53,368 nucleotides of DNA from an uncultured Ruminococcus sp. (GCF_937915125.1 NZ_CALDMP010000077.1:1-53368), one strand, 5' to 3'; numbered from the stretch's first letter, positions 1 through 9,276 are shown. The notes: generated by a model from the letters alone, not told the origin. Numbers and translations: made by a program.

Positions 1-51
1 GCAAGCATATGACGTGCAAAGCCGATAGGCGCTCTTTGTGCGGTGTTGCCT
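1..51 (+). repeat. MITE-like repeat, copy A (right end only)
   Basis: Right-hand 51 bp of the 174-bp repeat family seen complete at 15028, 18799 and 28662. It ends in the terminal inverted repeat CTTTGTGCGGTGTTGCCT. The rest lies outside the window. It stops one base before the stop codon of the methyltransferase gene. Confidence 0.85.
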
Positions 52-1092
52 TTATTTCACAGCAACAATGGCATAATCCTGACTGCCGTACAGCATTTTC
101 GCTGCCTGCTGCATGGCAGCGTTGAATTCCGCCACATTTTCTCCCGGGCAGTGCAGTTCCGGAATGGTCTGCGCCGGGCGGCTACTCTCTGTATAGATGA
201 TCTCCGTCCTGGTGAAGCCTGCCTTTTCCAGATAATACTGCATGGTCAGCGGATGCACCGGCTTCACGTGGGACGGGTCTATGTAAAATGCATTGGTATA
301 GATGGACAATGACGTGGGATTGGGCGTTTCCACAACCAGACAGCCCCCATCCTCCAGCTTTTGAAAGGCAGTACGGCAAAGGGTCATGATCTGTTCCGGT
401 GTCAGGTGCTCTACCACCTGGCCGACGAAAATACCATCTGCCTTGTCCATTTTCGAAAGATATGCCACGCCATCTCCGCAGACGGCATTCAGCCCTTGCA
501 TGGTACAATATTCCACATATGGCTTGTAGAGATCCACCCCCACTGCCGGGATGCCCTGCTCCTGCATGAGGGAGAGAAATTCGCCTCTGCCGCAGCCCAG
601 ATCCAGTACATGCTGCTTTCCGGTGAAATAGGGCAAATACTGCCGCTGTGCATTCTTGATCTGCTCCACAGAGCCACGGAAATGGTTCTCGAAATCGAAA
701 TATTCAATGGTATCATAGGTCTGCATCGGTGCAGGTGATGTGTTCTGTACTGTCCCGGAAGATTCCACCGGAACAGTCTCCGCCGCCTTTGACATATGCC
801 GTTCCAGCTGCCGGAGCTGCACTTTCAAACAGTCCAGATTGCTCTGGAGCGTAGACAGCTGGGCATTGTTGTTCCGCAGATTCACACACGCCTGCTCAAA
901 ATCCTGCCGCAGCTGGGTCTGTCCCCGGTGCATCTTGCCCACTTTCTGCTGCATTTTTTCCAACTGTCCGGTCTGGGTCTGCTGTGCCTGTGCCAGGTCT
1001 CGTACCAGCCAGCCGAACAGCTTTCGTTTCATCCAGCCCTTTATGCCCTTTTGCTGCTGGATATTCTGCCATACTTGCCCGAAGTTCTCCAT
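52..1092 (-). CDS. coiled-coil SAM-dependent methyltransferase of a glycan-export operon
   Basis: 346 aa from the ATG at 1092, chosen because AAAGGA lies just upstream; in-frame codons further upstream have no ribosome site. Residues about 36-105 form a Gln/Leu-rich coiled coil. A class I SAM-binding fold follows, with motif I VLDLGCGRG at 162-170, so it should transfer a methyl group from S-adenosylmethionine. It is the last gene after wzm and wzt, and its start lies inside the wzt 3' end. In ABC-exported O antigens a coiled-coil methyltransferase (WbdD type) caps the chain and Wzt reads the cap; a similar role here is inferred from context. The substrate is unknown and no kinase domain is visible. 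Confidence 0.75.
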   Translation of the reverse strand: MENFGQVWQNIQQQKGIKGWMKRKLFGWLVRDLAQAQQTQTGQLEKMQQKVGKMHRGQTQLRQDFEQACVNLRNNNAQLSTLQSNLDCLKVQLRQLERHMSKAAETVPVESSGTVQNTSPAPMQTYDTIEYFDFENHFRGSVEQIKNAQRQYLPYFTGKQHVLDLGCGRGEFLSLMQEQGIPAVGVDLYKPYVEYCTMQGLNAVCGDGVAYLSKMDKADGIFVGQVVEHLTPEQIMTLCRTAFQKLEDGGCLVVETPNPTSLSIYTNAFYIDPSHVKPVHPLTMQYYLEKAGFTRTEIIYTESSRPAQTIPELHCPGENVAEFNAAMQQAAKMLYGSQDYAIVAVK

Positions 1093-1108
1093 GTCCCGTC
1101 CTTTCCCG

Positions 1109-2362
1109 TCAGTTAATCTTCCACTGATGAGGGATCCGCATGACACCCACATCCCCCACAGAAGCCGTCATCTGAATGGTCAAAGCCTCTTTAAAATAAT
1201 CCACTGGTACGCCATCTCCGGATTCAATTGCCAGATCCAGCGTATACGTGCCTGGCAGCAGCTGCAATGTCTCCAGCTGCAATTCCACTGTACCGTCCCG
1301 GGTGAGGTCAAAGGGCGGCAGCTTGTCAATGCGTGTATTGGTACCGTAGCACTGCACACCATCCTGGCGGAATACACCGATACCGAATACAGCATCCTCC
1401 ACCGTTTCTTTCACGTGATACTGCACGCGTACCTGAACCCGTTCTCCAGTCTGGAACACACGCTGTTCTGCACCGTCTCCGTCACACACCTGAATCTGCC
1501 GGATACGTGCCTTGCCGTTTCCCCAGCGGTTTTTTTCCTGTTCCGCAGTTTCCGCCGCTGTATCCGTTTCCTGCTGTTTGCGTTCCAGTTCCTTTTTGGC
1601 TGTTTCCTGCATTTTCTCGCCCATGAATTCCATATATTCCAGGTCTACATCCCGTGCCGGACCTTCAGCACGAATGAGTCCGTCATGAATCCAGATGGAG
1701 CGCTCACAGATCTGTTCGATCTGTCCCAGGGAGTGGGACACAATGACAATGGTCGTTCCACGTGCCTTGATCTCCCGCAGTTTATTGAAGCATTTCGCCT
1801 GGAAATTGGCATCGCCTACGCCGAGAATCTCATCAATGAGCAGCACATCTGCATCCACATTGATGGCAACGGAAAAGGCAAGGCGCATATACATACCAGA
1901 GGAATAGGTGCGCACCGGATTGTCAATAAACTCCTCCAGTTCGGAAAAATCAATAATCGTCCGGAGCCGCTGGTCGATCTCCTTTTTGGTCAGTCCGAAA
2001 ATCGACGCATTGGTGTAGATATTTTCCCGTCCGCTCATGTCCGGGTGAAACCCTGCGCCCAGTTCGATGAGACTGGAAACACGTCCCTGAATCTGGATGC
2101 TGCCGCTGTCCGGATAGAGAATCCGGGTCAGCAGTTTCAGCGTCGTACTCTTGCCGCAGCCGTTGTGCCCGATGAGTCCCACTGCCTCCCCACGCTTTAC
2201 CGTGAAGGAAATTCCCCGCAGCACCTGTCGTTCTTCATGACGCCGGCGATTCCGGAACAGAAGCCGTTCCTTGAAGCTCTGCCCCTTGTCCAGATAGACC
2301 TTGAATTGTTTTTTCACATTGTCTACGACAATGACATCGTCCTGTTTCATGTCTTTCCCCAT
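1109..2362 (-). CDS. wzt: ABC-2 glycan exporter ATPase with C-terminal glycan-recognition domain (Wzt/TagH type)
   Basis: 417 aa. The ATPase domain covers residues 1-250: Walker A GHNGCGKST at 65-73, the YSSGM signature and the LLIDEIL Walker B. A charged linker rich in Gln, Glu and Lys (about 250-290) leads to a beta-rich C-terminal domain (about 295-417) that looks like Wzt_C, which binds the modified end of a polysaccharide. It powers export of an undecaprenyl-linked glycan together with the permease encoded just upstream. The ATG follows directly on the wzm stop codon (TAAATG) with GGAGGA 7 nt before it, so translation is probably coupled. TagH of teichoic-acid exporters is the alternative, but the Wzt_C-like domain and adjacent methyltransferase favour Wzt. 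Confidence 0.85.
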   Translation of the reverse strand: MGKDMKQDDVIVVDNVKKQFKVYLDKGQSFKERLLFRNRRRHEERQVLRGISFTVKRGEAVGLIGHNGCGKSTTLKLLTRILYPDSGSIQIQGRVSSLIELGAGFHPDMSGRENIYTNASIFGLTKKEIDQRLRTIIDFSELEEFIDNPVRTYSSGMYMRLAFSVAINVDADVLLIDEILGVGDANFQAKCFNKLREIKARGTTIVIVSHSLGQIEQICERSIWIHDGLIRAEGPARDVDLEYMEFMGEKMQETAKKELERKQQETDTAAETAEQEKNRWGNGKARIRQIQVCDGDGAEQRVFQTGERVQVRVQYHVKETVEDAVFGIGVFRQDGVQCYGTNTRIDKLPPFDLTRDGTVELQLETLQLLPGTYTLDLAIESGDGVPVDYFKEALTIQMTASVGDVGVMRIPHQWKIN

Positions 2363-3139
2363 TTACAATTCCTCCGCAAAGCCCTTTTTCAGTTTCCCGA
2401 ACACGGCTGTTCCCAACACCAGGAACAGTGCCCCCAGTACTACAGCCTCCAGCAGGCTGGTCAGATCCGGCACTCTGGAATAATACAGCACGTCCCGATA
2501 GCAGCTGATGACAGAGGACATGGGGTTGATATGATACACAAACCGCAGCTTTTCCGGAATCATCTCGATGGAATAGAAAATCGGCGTCATGTACATCCAG
2601 ATCATGGTAACAATACCCAGGATATGCTCCAAGTCCCGGAAGTACACCGTGATTGCCGAGGAGAGCATCGCCATGCCCAGGGCGAGGAAATATTCCACGA
2701 TCATTACCACCGGCAGACAAAGAAGCGCCAGCGGATTCAGGGGTACCCCAGCAATCACCATGACCGGGAAAATAATACAGAAGCACAGGAGCATATTCAC
2801 AAAGCAGCTGGTCACATAGGAAATGGGTATGACCTCACGGGGGAAATAGATTTTCTTCACCAGGTCTTTCTGTGCCACAATGGAGCTGGAGCCGCCGGTA
2901 ATGGCGGAGGAAAAGAAAATCCACGGAATCAGCGCCACAAACAGGTAGAGGTAATACTTGTCGATGCCTGCTTTCATGATGTAGGTGAACACGAATGTAT
3001 AGACCACCAGCTGCATCAGCGGATTGATGAACGTCCAGAGGAAGCCGAGGACAGAGCCTTTATACCTGCCCCGCAGGTCTTTTTTCACCAGGCTAAAGAT
3101 CATCTGGCGGTATTGATAGATTTCTTTGCATAATTTCAT
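2363..3139 (-). CDS. wzm: ABC-2 glycan exporter permease (Wzm/TagG type)
   Basis: 258 aa from the ATG at 3139, chosen because AGGA precedes it and because Wzm/TagG proteins start with a short amphipathic stretch like MKLCKEIYQYR. Six hydrophobic segments are visible. The early motif KDLRGRYKGSVLGFLW and the later YFRDLEHIL segment are typical of O-antigen and teichoic-acid ABC-2 permeases. It forms the membrane channel for the Wzt ATPase. First gene of the operon, about 90 nt downstream of a strong promoter. Confidence 0.85.
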   Translation of the reverse strand: MKLCKEIYQYRQMIFSLVKKDLRGRYKGSVLGFLWTFINPLMQLVVYTFVFTYIMKAGIDKYYLYLFVALIPWIFFSSAITGGSSSIVAQKDLVKKIYFPREVIPISYVTSCFVNMLLCFCIIFPVMVIAGVPLNPLALLCLPVVMIVEYFLALGMAMLSSAITVYFRDLEHILGIVTMIWMYMTPIFYSIEMIPEKLRFVYHINPMSSVISCYRDVLYYSRVPDLTSLLEAVVLGALFLVLGTAVFGKLKKGFAEEL

Positions 3140-3234
3140 AGCATTGTCCTGTCTGTTTTGGATTTGGGCGGGAAGAAAATGCAGAACTTCTGTCTGCCTT
3201 TCGCAATTCCCATCCCACAATACACGTATGTTTT

Positions 3235-3263
3235 ATTATAACCGATTTTTTGGAAAAAGTCAA
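3235..3263 (-). promoter_or_regulatory. sigma-A promoter of the wzm-wzt-methyltransferase operon
   Basis: On the minus strand TTGACT (3263-3258), a 17-bp spacer and TATAAT (3240-3235). It implies a 5' leader of about 90 nt before wzm. Confidence 0.8.
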
Positions 3264-3450
3264 TGTTTTTGGCTGCTTTCGTCAGGGCATCATAATCCGG
3301 CAATCATACGCTTAACGGCAAAAGGTCACCTCTAAAAATATTTCCCACCCGTTTTTTCAAAAAGTTTGCGAAAACGGAGAGATAAGGCAACAAATACAGG
3401 CGGATACTATCCGCTCCCACAGACTCCATCCACACACTTCACAAAATGCA
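3264..3450. other. intergenic stretch with repeat remnants
   Basis: No gene seen. The stretch ACCTCTAAAAATATTTCCCA near 3327 resembles sequence at 45229-45262, and CAGGCGGATACTATCCGC near 3397 resembles the right half of the TGTAGGGGCG repeat at 16949. Both look like decayed repeat ends. Confidence 0.35.
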
Positions 3451-3486
3451 AAAAACCGGGAACATGCAAACGCATCCCCGGTTTTT
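3451..3486 (-). terminator. terminator of the fatty-acid operon
   Basis: AAAAACCGGG pairs with CCCGGTTTTT, with an inner ATGC/GCAT stem. On the minus strand it ends in a T run, 28 bp beyond the acpP stop codon. The symmetric A and T runs mean it could also stop plus-strand transcripts. Confidence 0.85.
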
Positions 3487-3514
3487 GTTACCTTTTCCGA
3501 AAAGCCAAAGCTGA

Positions 3515-3757
3515 TTAGTCCTTGTTCTCCTCGATGTAGTCCACGATATCGCCGACAGTCTTGATGCCTTCCAGCTCTTCGTCTGCGATCTTTACGCCGA
3601 ACTCTTCTTCTACAGACATTACCAGATCTACAACGTCCAGAGAATCTGCACCCAGATCGTCCTGAATGTTTGCTTCCATGGTAACTTCGTCATCATCCAC
3701 GCCCAGCTGATCTACAACCAGGTCCTTCAGCTTCTCAAAAATTTCTTCTTTTGCCAT
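3515..3757 (-). CDS. acpP: acyl carrier protein
   Basis: 80 aa, acidic. The phosphopantetheine site is Ser39 in GADSLDVVDLV. The ATG at 3757 has GGAGGA upstream; an in-frame extension to 3901 is not conserved in character and overlaps accA. It carries growing acyl chains between the fatty-acid enzymes encoded upstream. Last gene of the operon, about 80 bp after accA and just before the terminator. Confidence 0.95.
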   Translation of the reverse strand: MAKEEIFEKLKDLVVDQLGVDDDEVTMEANIQDDLGADSLDVVDLVMSVEEEFGVKIADEELEGIKTVGDIVDYIEENKD

Positions 3758-3836
3758 TTTTTCTTCCTCCAAAAATTGATGTTGCGCCCCAGACGAGGCG
3801 GCGTCACGGGATTTCTCCCGGGAACCAGCGCTTTTC

Positions 3837-4655
3837 TCAGTTTTCCTGAAACACGCCGATTTTCCTAAACTTAGTATACCGTTCTTTTTGCAAAACGTCA
3901 ATATCTTTTTGTAATTTTTCTGCTATCATTTTCGCCAAATATTCTTTAATATTTTCGGAAATTTTGTCTATATCGTTCTGTGCACCGCCCTCAGGCTCGG
4001 GAATGATGGCTTCTGCCACCCCGAATCGCAGCATATCCTCAGCAGTGATCTGCATCACCTCGCAGGCATCCTGTTCCCGTGAAGCATCCTTCCAGAGAAT
4101 CGATGCCGCACCTCTGGGAGAAATAACAGAATACAACGCATTTTCCAGCATTCCCAGGGCATCGCATACGCCAAGCGCCAGTGCGCCGCCGCTTCCGGCT
4201 TCGCCCAATACCACGGAGATCACCGGGGTTTTCAGCATCATGAATTCTGCAATATTCCGGGCAATTGCCTCGCCCTGTCCACGTTCCTCTGCCTCTACGC
4301 CGCAGAATGCACCGGGGGTGTCAATGAGACAGATGACCGGACGGTGGAATTTCTCCGCCTGGTGTGCCAGTCGGAGTGCCTTGCGGTATCCCTCCGGGTG
4401 AGGCATGGCGAAATTGGACGCTTTGTTCTCCTTGAGATTTCGTCCCTTCACCTGTGCCAGGATCGTCACCGGCACGCCGTTCAGACGGCCGATACCGCCG
4501 ATAATGGCACCGTCATCCCCATAGCCCCGATCGCCGTGGAGTTCGTAGAAATCCGTGAAGATCCGGGGAATATAATCCCGGACAGTGGGACGATTCTTGT
4601 CACGAATCAAAAGCTGGCGTTCCCACGCCGTGCGCCGCTGCTGTTCCTGTTCCAT
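3837..4655 (-). CDS. accA: acetyl-CoA carboxylase carboxyltransferase subunit alpha
   Basis: 272 aa, shorter at the N terminus than the roughly 315-325 aa of many AccA proteins. Crotonase-fold glycine motifs such as GEAGSGGALALG and the IDTPGAFCG loop are intact. With AccD it moves the carboxyl group from biotin to acetyl-CoA, giving malonyl-CoA. The ATG at 4655 lies 9 nt after GGAGG. A GTG at 4661 overlapping the accD TGA is possible but too close to that ribosome site. Confidence 0.93.
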   Translation of the reverse strand: MEQEQQRRTAWERQLLIRDKNRPTVRDYIPRIFTDFYELHGDRGYGDDGAIIGGIGRLNGVPVTILAQVKGRNLKENKASNFAMPHPEGYRKALRLAHQAEKFHRPVICLIDTPGAFCGVEAEERGQGEAIARNIAEFMMLKTPVISVVLGEAGSGGALALGVCDALGMLENALYSVISPRGAASILWKDASREQDACEVMQITAEDMLRFGVAEAIIPEPEGGAQNDIDKISENIKEYLAKMIAEKLQKDIDVLQKERYTKFRKIGVFQEN

Positions 4656-4657
4656 TT

Positions 4658-5518
4658 TCACGCACCTCCTGATCCGTTTTCTTTGTCATAGCCGTGGAGC
4701 TTCAGCAGATGTGACAGGGTACTGCGCATCGAACGGCGTTCCACGATCATATCCACAAAGCCCTTTTCCTGCAAAAATTCCGCCAGCTGGAAATTATCGG
4801 GCAGCCGCTGGCGAATGGTGCCCTCAATGACACGCCGCCCGGCAAAGCCGATGAGCACCTTCGGTTCTGCCAGAATGATGTCCCCCAGAGATGCAAAGGA
4901 TGCCGTCACCCCCCCAGTGGTGGGGTCGGTCATAACAGTCAGATAGAGCAGCCCTGCTTCGCTGTGGCGTGCCACTGCGCCGGAGGTCTTTGCCATCTGC
5001 ATGAGAGACAGGATACCCTCCTGCATTCTTGCGCCGCCAGATGCCGTGAAAGCCACTACCGGCAAGCCCTTTTCCGTGGCAGTTTCAAAGGCACGTGTGA
5101 TCTTTTCGCCTACCACACTGCCCATGGACGCCATCATAAAATGGGAATCCATGATGATCAGCACGGCACGGGAGCCCTTGATGGTACATTCTCCGGTGAT
5201 GACTGCATCCCGCAGACCTGTCATGGTCTGAAGGGACTCCACCTTTTTGGCATATCCCGGAAAATTCAGGGGATCCGAACTGTGCATGTCTGCATCATAT
5301 TCCACAAAGGAACCGCTGTCCACCGTCAGCCGCAGCCGTTCGTTTGCCGTCAGCCGTGCATGATAATTGCAGTTGGGGCAGACCTTATTCAGCTCCTGAA
5401 ACCGACTTTCCGATACAGACTGCTGACAGCGCGGGCACTTGAACGTAGGTTCGTGCTCCTCCGGCGTATCGTCATTGAACCGTTTGGTTACATTTTTGAA
5501 TAACTCCTCTAACGCCAT
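4658..5518 (-). CDS. accD: acetyl-CoA carboxylase carboxyltransferase subunit beta
   Basis: 286 aa. An N-terminal four-cysteine zinc finger (C28, C31, C47, C50) precedes the carboxyltransferase domain with ASGGARMQEG and DPTTGGVTASFA. Partner of AccA, whose start it almost overlaps. No strong Shine-Dalgarno is visible; AGGGTG lies about 14 nt before the start. Confidence 0.95.
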   Translation of the reverse strand: MALEELFKNVTKRFNDDTPEEHEPTFKCPRCQQSVSESRFQELNKVCPNCNYHARLTANERLRLTVDSGSFVEYDADMHSSDPLNFPGYAKKVESLQTMTGLRDAVITGECTIKGSRAVLIIMDSHFMMASMGSVVGEKITRAFETATEKGLPVVAFTASGGARMQEGILSLMQMAKTSGAVARHSEAGLLYLTVMTDPTTGGVTASFASLGDIILAEPKVLIGFAGRRVIEGTIRQRLPDNFQLAEFLQEKGFVDMIVERRSMRSTLSHLLKLHGYDKENGSGGA

Positions 5519-5575
5519 GGTTTTGTTATCACCCTACTTTCTTTCTGATGCACAATTCACAATGCATATGCAACA

Positions 5576-6934
5576 TTATGGTGCATTCTTCTGTTCTTTC
5601 AGAAATTCCTCAAGAAATGTATTATCATATGTACCTGCATTGAAATCCTTGTTCTTGATGAGGGTCAGCAGGAAATCAATGTTGGTGTCAATGCCGTCTA
5701 CAATAAATTCCGACAAAGCCCAGCGCATTTTCATGAACGCCTCGTGTCTGGTCGGCGCATGGACAATGAGCTTTGCGATCATGGAATCATAATACGGCGG
5801 AATGGTATAGCCCTGGTATACTGCACTGTCCACCCGGATACCCGGGCCGCCGGGAATATGCAGCATATGAATGGTGCCCGGTGACGGACGGAAATCCTGT
5901 GCCGGGTTTTCCGCATTGATACGGCACTCGATGGCATGACCTTTCACCTGGATATCCTCCTGGGTAAAGGGCAGCGGCTTTCCCTGTGCCACCAGCAGCT
6001 GGGTCTGTACCAGATCCACGCCAGTAACCCACTCTGTAACGGGATGCTCCACCTGGATCCGGGTATTCATTTCCATGAAGTAGAAATTCCGGTCGTCGTC
6101 CACCAGGAACTCAATGGTTCCGGCGTTATAATATCCGCACGCCTTTGCGGCACGCACTGCCGCTTCCTGCATGGCATTTCTCAGTTCCGGGGTCATGAGA
6201 GGGCTGGGACTTTCTTCAATGACCTTCTGGTTCCGGCGCTGCATACTGCAATCACGCTCACCCAGTGCCACGGTATGCCCCTGCTGGTCTGCAATGATCT
6301 GAATTTCCACGTGATGGGGGCCGACGATAAGCTTTTCCAGATACACATCATCGTTTCCGAAGAACATCCGTGCTTCTTCCTTTGCCACCAGCATCTGCTC
6401 TTCCAGCTGTTCCTCAGAGTCCACACGGCGGATACCTCTGCCGCCGCCGCCTGCGGATGCCTTTACCAGTACAGGATAGCCGATCTCTGCGGCGATCTTC
6501 TTTGCCTCTTCCACAGAGGAAACTGCGCCGTCAGAGCCGGGGACTACGGGTACGCCAGCCGCCTTCATGGTCTCCTTGGCACGTGCCTTGTCTCCCAGCA
6601 TGGAGATAGACTCCGGTGACGGACCGATAAAGGTAATGCCGTTGTCGATGCAGAGCTGTGCAAATTCCGCACTTTCCGACAAGAATCCGAAACCCGGATG
6701 CAGTGCTGTTGCACCGGTATTCTGACAAGCAGAGATCAGAGCGTTCATATTCAGATAACTTTCCTGCACGGACGGCGGCCCGATGCAGACGGATTCGTCT
6801 GCGATCTCCGCATGAAGTGCGGTGCGGTCTGCGGTGGAATATACCGTGACGCACTGCAAGCCGGCTTCCCGGCAGGCACGGATGATCCGCACGGCGATCT
6901 CACCCCGGTTTGCAATTAAAACCTTTTTAAACAT
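5576..6934 (-). CDS. accC: acetyl-CoA carboxylase, biotin carboxylase subunit
   Basis: 452 aa, the usual family length. ATP-grasp features are present: the glycine-rich KASAGGGGRGI loop and MEMNTRIQVEHPVTE near the active site. It carboxylates the biotin on AccB using ATP and bicarbonate. It starts 12 bp after fabZ ends and sits in the operon between fabZ and accD. Confidence 0.96.
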   Translation of the reverse strand: MFKKVLIANRGEIAVRIIRACREAGLQCVTVYSTADRTALHAEIADESVCIGPPSVQESYLNMNALISACQNTGATALHPGFGFLSESAEFAQLCIDNGITFIGPSPESISMLGDKARAKETMKAAGVPVVPGSDGAVSSVEEAKKIAAEIGYPVLVKASAGGGGRGIRRVDSEEQLEEQMLVAKEEARMFFGNDDVYLEKLIVGPHHVEIQIIADQQGHTVALGERDCSMQRRNQKVIEESPSPLMTPELRNAMQEAAVRAAKACGYYNAGTIEFLVDDDRNFYFMEMNTRIQVEHPVTEWVTGVDLVQTQLLVAQGKPLPFTQEDIQVKGHAIECRINAENPAQDFRPSPGTIHMLHIPGGPGIRVDSAVYQGYTIPPYYDSMIAKLIVHAPTRHEAFMKMRWALSEFIVDGIDTNIDFLLTLIKNKDFNAGTYDNTFLEEFLKEQKNAP

Positions 6935-6946
6935 GGGTACGCCGCC

Positions 6947-7384
6947 TTACTGCTCTACTGCGAATTTGATCTCACAGCTGACAGCACGCTTGCCGTCCAC
7001 TGTTGCCTCAGCCTTGCCCACACCCATGGGACCCCGCTGTGCAATGATCTCCACAGTCAGGTCGAGCACATCGCCCGGTACTACCTGACGACGGAACTTT
7101 GCCTTGTCGATTCCGGCAAAAAGGGCGATCTTCCCCTTGAATTCCGGCTGGGACAGAATGCAGACTGCGCCTGCCTGTGCCAGCATTTCCACCATGAGAA
7201 CGCCCGGCGTCACGGGCTTTTCCGGGAAGTGCCCCTTGAACCAGAAGTCATCTTCCTTGATATATTTACGTGCCACAACACGCTTGCCCACTTCCATTTC
7301 CAGTACCTCGTCAATGAGGAGAAACGGGTCACGGTGGGGGATAATTTCCTTGATCTGTTCCTGATTCAGCAATACTTCTGCCAT
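6947..7384 (-). CDS. fabZ: 3-hydroxyacyl-ACP dehydratase
   Basis: 145 aa hot-dog-fold enzyme. The catalytic His52 is in GHFPEKPVTPG and Glu66 in VEMLAQ. It dehydrates 3-hydroxyacyl-ACP to trans-2-enoyl-ACP. GGAGT lies 7 nt before the ATG. No fabA or fabM is seen in the window, so how unsaturated chains are made is not shown here. Confidence 0.95.
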   Translation of the reverse strand: MAEVLLNQEQIKEIIPHRDPFLLIDEVLEMEVGKRVVARKYIKEDDFWFKGHFPEKPVTPGVLMVEMLAQAGAVCILSQPEFKGKIALFAGIDKAKFRRQVVPGDVLDLTVEIIAQRGPMGVGKAEATVDGKRAVSCEIKFAVEQ

Positions 7385-7396
7385 GTCTGCACTCCT

Positions 7397-7879
7397 TTAC
7401 GAAAGAATCATCAGCGGCTGGTCATACTCAACCGCTTCGCCGTTTTTCACGAGAATTTCCTGTACCACGCCGTCCACATCGCTGGTAACTTCGTTCATCA
7501 GCTTCATGGACTCAATAATCAGTACCACATCGCCCTTTTTCACCGTATCGCCCACCTGGACAAAAGGCGGCTGATCCGGGGAGGGTGCGGCATAGAATGT
7601 GCCCACCAGAGGTGCTTTAATCACCTTGCCCTGGGACTTCGGTGCAGCCGAAGCTGCCGGTGTTTCCGCAGAAGCCGCCGGTGCTGCGGTCACAGCTGCT
7701 GGGACAGCCTGGGGCATCATACCCATAGGCGGCATGGGCGGCGGGCATTTCTTTCCCTTTACGGTAATAGTCTTTCCGCCGTCAACGATGGTAATTTCGC
7801 CCAGATCTTTTTCTGCCACAATATCTGCCAGCTTTTCGATGGTATCCAGGTCAGCCATGTTATAAATTTTTTCACTCAT
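7397..7879 (-). CDS. accB: biotin carboxyl carrier protein of acetyl-CoA carboxylase
   Basis: 160 aa. An N-terminal helical region is followed by an Ala/Pro-rich linker (about 55-80) and the biotinyl domain, with the biotinylated lysine (about 126) in ESMKLMNE. It shuttles carboxyl groups from AccC to AccA/AccD. GGAG lies upstream of the ATG. It lies between fabF and fabZ. Confidence 0.95.
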   Translation of the reverse strand: MSEKIYNMADLDTIEKLADIVAEKDLGEITIVDGGKTITVKGKKCPPPMPPMGMMPQAVPAAVTAAPAASAETPAASAAPKSQGKVIKAPLVGTFYAAPSPDQPPFVQVGDTVKKGDVVLIIESMKLMNEVTSDVDGVVQEILVKNGEAVEYDQPLMILS

Positions 7880-7891
7880 TTGCGTTTCTCC

Positions 7892-9130
7892 TTAATCCAC
7901 ACACTTCTTGAAGCAGAGTGTGGCATTGTGACCGCCGAAGCCCAGGGAATTGGACAATGCAGCCTTCACCGGCATCTCTACCGGACCGTCTGTGCAGTAA
8001 TCCAGATCGCACTCCGGATCCGGGGTGGTGAAGCCAATGGTCTGGTGAATGAAATCATCGTGGATGGACAGTGCCGAAACAACAGCCTCCACTGCACCGG
8101 TACCACCCAGCATGTGACCAGTCATGGACTTTGTGGAATTGATCTTCACCTTGCGTGCCTGTTCCTCGCCCAGTGCGATCTTCACTGCCTTGGTCTCCAG
8201 CATATCGTTCAGATGCGTGGAAGTGCCGTGCGCATTGATATAGGTGATATCCTCCGGCTGCAGTCCGGCTTCCTTGTACGCATTGATCATAGCTCTCGAA
8301 GAAGCACCGCACTCATCTGCCGGAGCTGTCATATGATATGCGTCACAGGTTGCGCCGTAGCCGGCGATTTCTGCATAAATTTTCGCACCACGTGCCTTTG
8401 CGTGCTCATATTCCTCCAGCACCAGCACTGCAGCGCCTTCGCTCAGGACAAAGCCCCCACGGTTCAAGTCGAACGGTGTGGAAGCCTTTGCCGGATCTGC
8501 CTCTGTGGACAAAGCTTTCATGGTACGGAAGCCGCCCAGTGTGAACTCCGTAATGGTAGACTCGCTGCCACCTGCCAGACATACATCCAGATAGCCGTCC
8601 TTGATCTTCCGGAAGGCTTCACCCACTGCGTGGGTAGAGGATGCACAAGCTGTGGTAGTGCAGAAGTTATCTCCACGGAATCCGGTACGGATTGCCACCT
8701 GACCTGCTGCCATATTGCCGATCATCATGGGCACAAAGAACGGAGAAATACGTCCCGGTCCCTTTGCCGCATACTTGGTGTGTTCTTCCTCAATTCTGCC
8801 GATGCCGCCGATGCCGCAGCCGATAATGGTACCCAGACGATAGATGTCCAGATCCTTGAAATCCGTGCCGCAGTCACGCAGTGCCTGCACCGCCGAAGCC
8901 ACTGCAAGCTGTGTGAACCGTTCCATGTGACGGATGTCCTTGCGCTCGAAATACTCCGTGGGGTCAAAGTCACGGATAATGCCGGCAACACTGACGCCCA
9001 GCTCAGTGGTATCAAACGCATCGATCTTTGAGATGCCCAGTGTGCCCTTTTTCACGTTCTCCCAGAACGTTTCCAGGTTGCTGCCAAGGGGATTGACGGT
9101 CCCCATGCCGGTAATGACTACTCTTTTCAT
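7892..9130 (-). CDS. fabF: beta-ketoacyl-ACP synthase II
   Basis: 412 aa from MKRVVITGMG, the standard FabF N terminus, with AAAGGT upstream. The catalytic triad is visible: Cys162 in TTACASSTH, His in INAHGTST and His in MTGHMLGGTG. It condenses malonyl-ACP with acyl-ACP for chain elongation. It follows fabG after a repeat-bearing gap of about 175 bp. Confidence 0.96.
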   Translation of the reverse strand: MKRVVITGMGTVNPLGSNLETFWENVKKGTLGISKIDAFDTTELGVSVAGIIRDFDPTEYFERKDIRHMERFTQLAVASAVQALRDCGTDFKDLDIYRLGTIIGCGIGGIGRIEEEHTKYAAKGPGRISPFFVPMMIGNMAAGQVAIRTGFRGDNFCTTTACASSTHAVGEAFRKIKDGYLDVCLAGGSESTITEFTLGGFRTMKALSTEADPAKASTPFDLNRGGFVLSEGAAVLVLEEYEHAKARGAKIYAEIAGYGATCDAYHMTAPADECGASSRAMINAYKEAGLQPEDITYINAHGTSTHLNDMLETKAVKIALGEEQARKVKINSTKSMTGHMLGGTGAVEAVVSALSIHDDFIHQTIGFTTPDPECDLDYCTDGPVEMPVKAALSNSLGFGGHNATLCFKKCVD

Positions 9131-9203
9131 ATTGGTAAACCTTTCATTGTTATCATATTTTACGACAGCGGCGACCGCCGCCATGCACGTCAGGCAACTG
9201 CAT

Positions 9204-9276
9204 TGTAGGGGCGAACATCATTCGCCCGCAGTTCCCCATACGTTTTCAGTTCGGGCGAACACAGTTCGCCCCTACA
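9204..9276. repeat. TGTAGGGGCG inverted repeat, copy 1
   Basis: 73 bp starting TGTAGGGGCGAAC and ending GTTCGCCCCTACA, with inner GTTCGCCC-type arms that let each half fold by itself. Related copies lie at 16949-17026 and 34240-34317. Located between fabG and fabF inside the operon. Confidence 0.85.

Noticed and set aside
740..3133. Plus-strand open frame of 797 codons
   Set aside because: Antisense to the wzt and wzm genes, which have clear motifs and a promoter; composition is His/Cys/Phe-rich as expected for a shadow frame.
7229..9031. Plus-strand open frame of 600 codons
   Set aside because: Antisense to fabF, accB and fabZ; no domain and no start signal.
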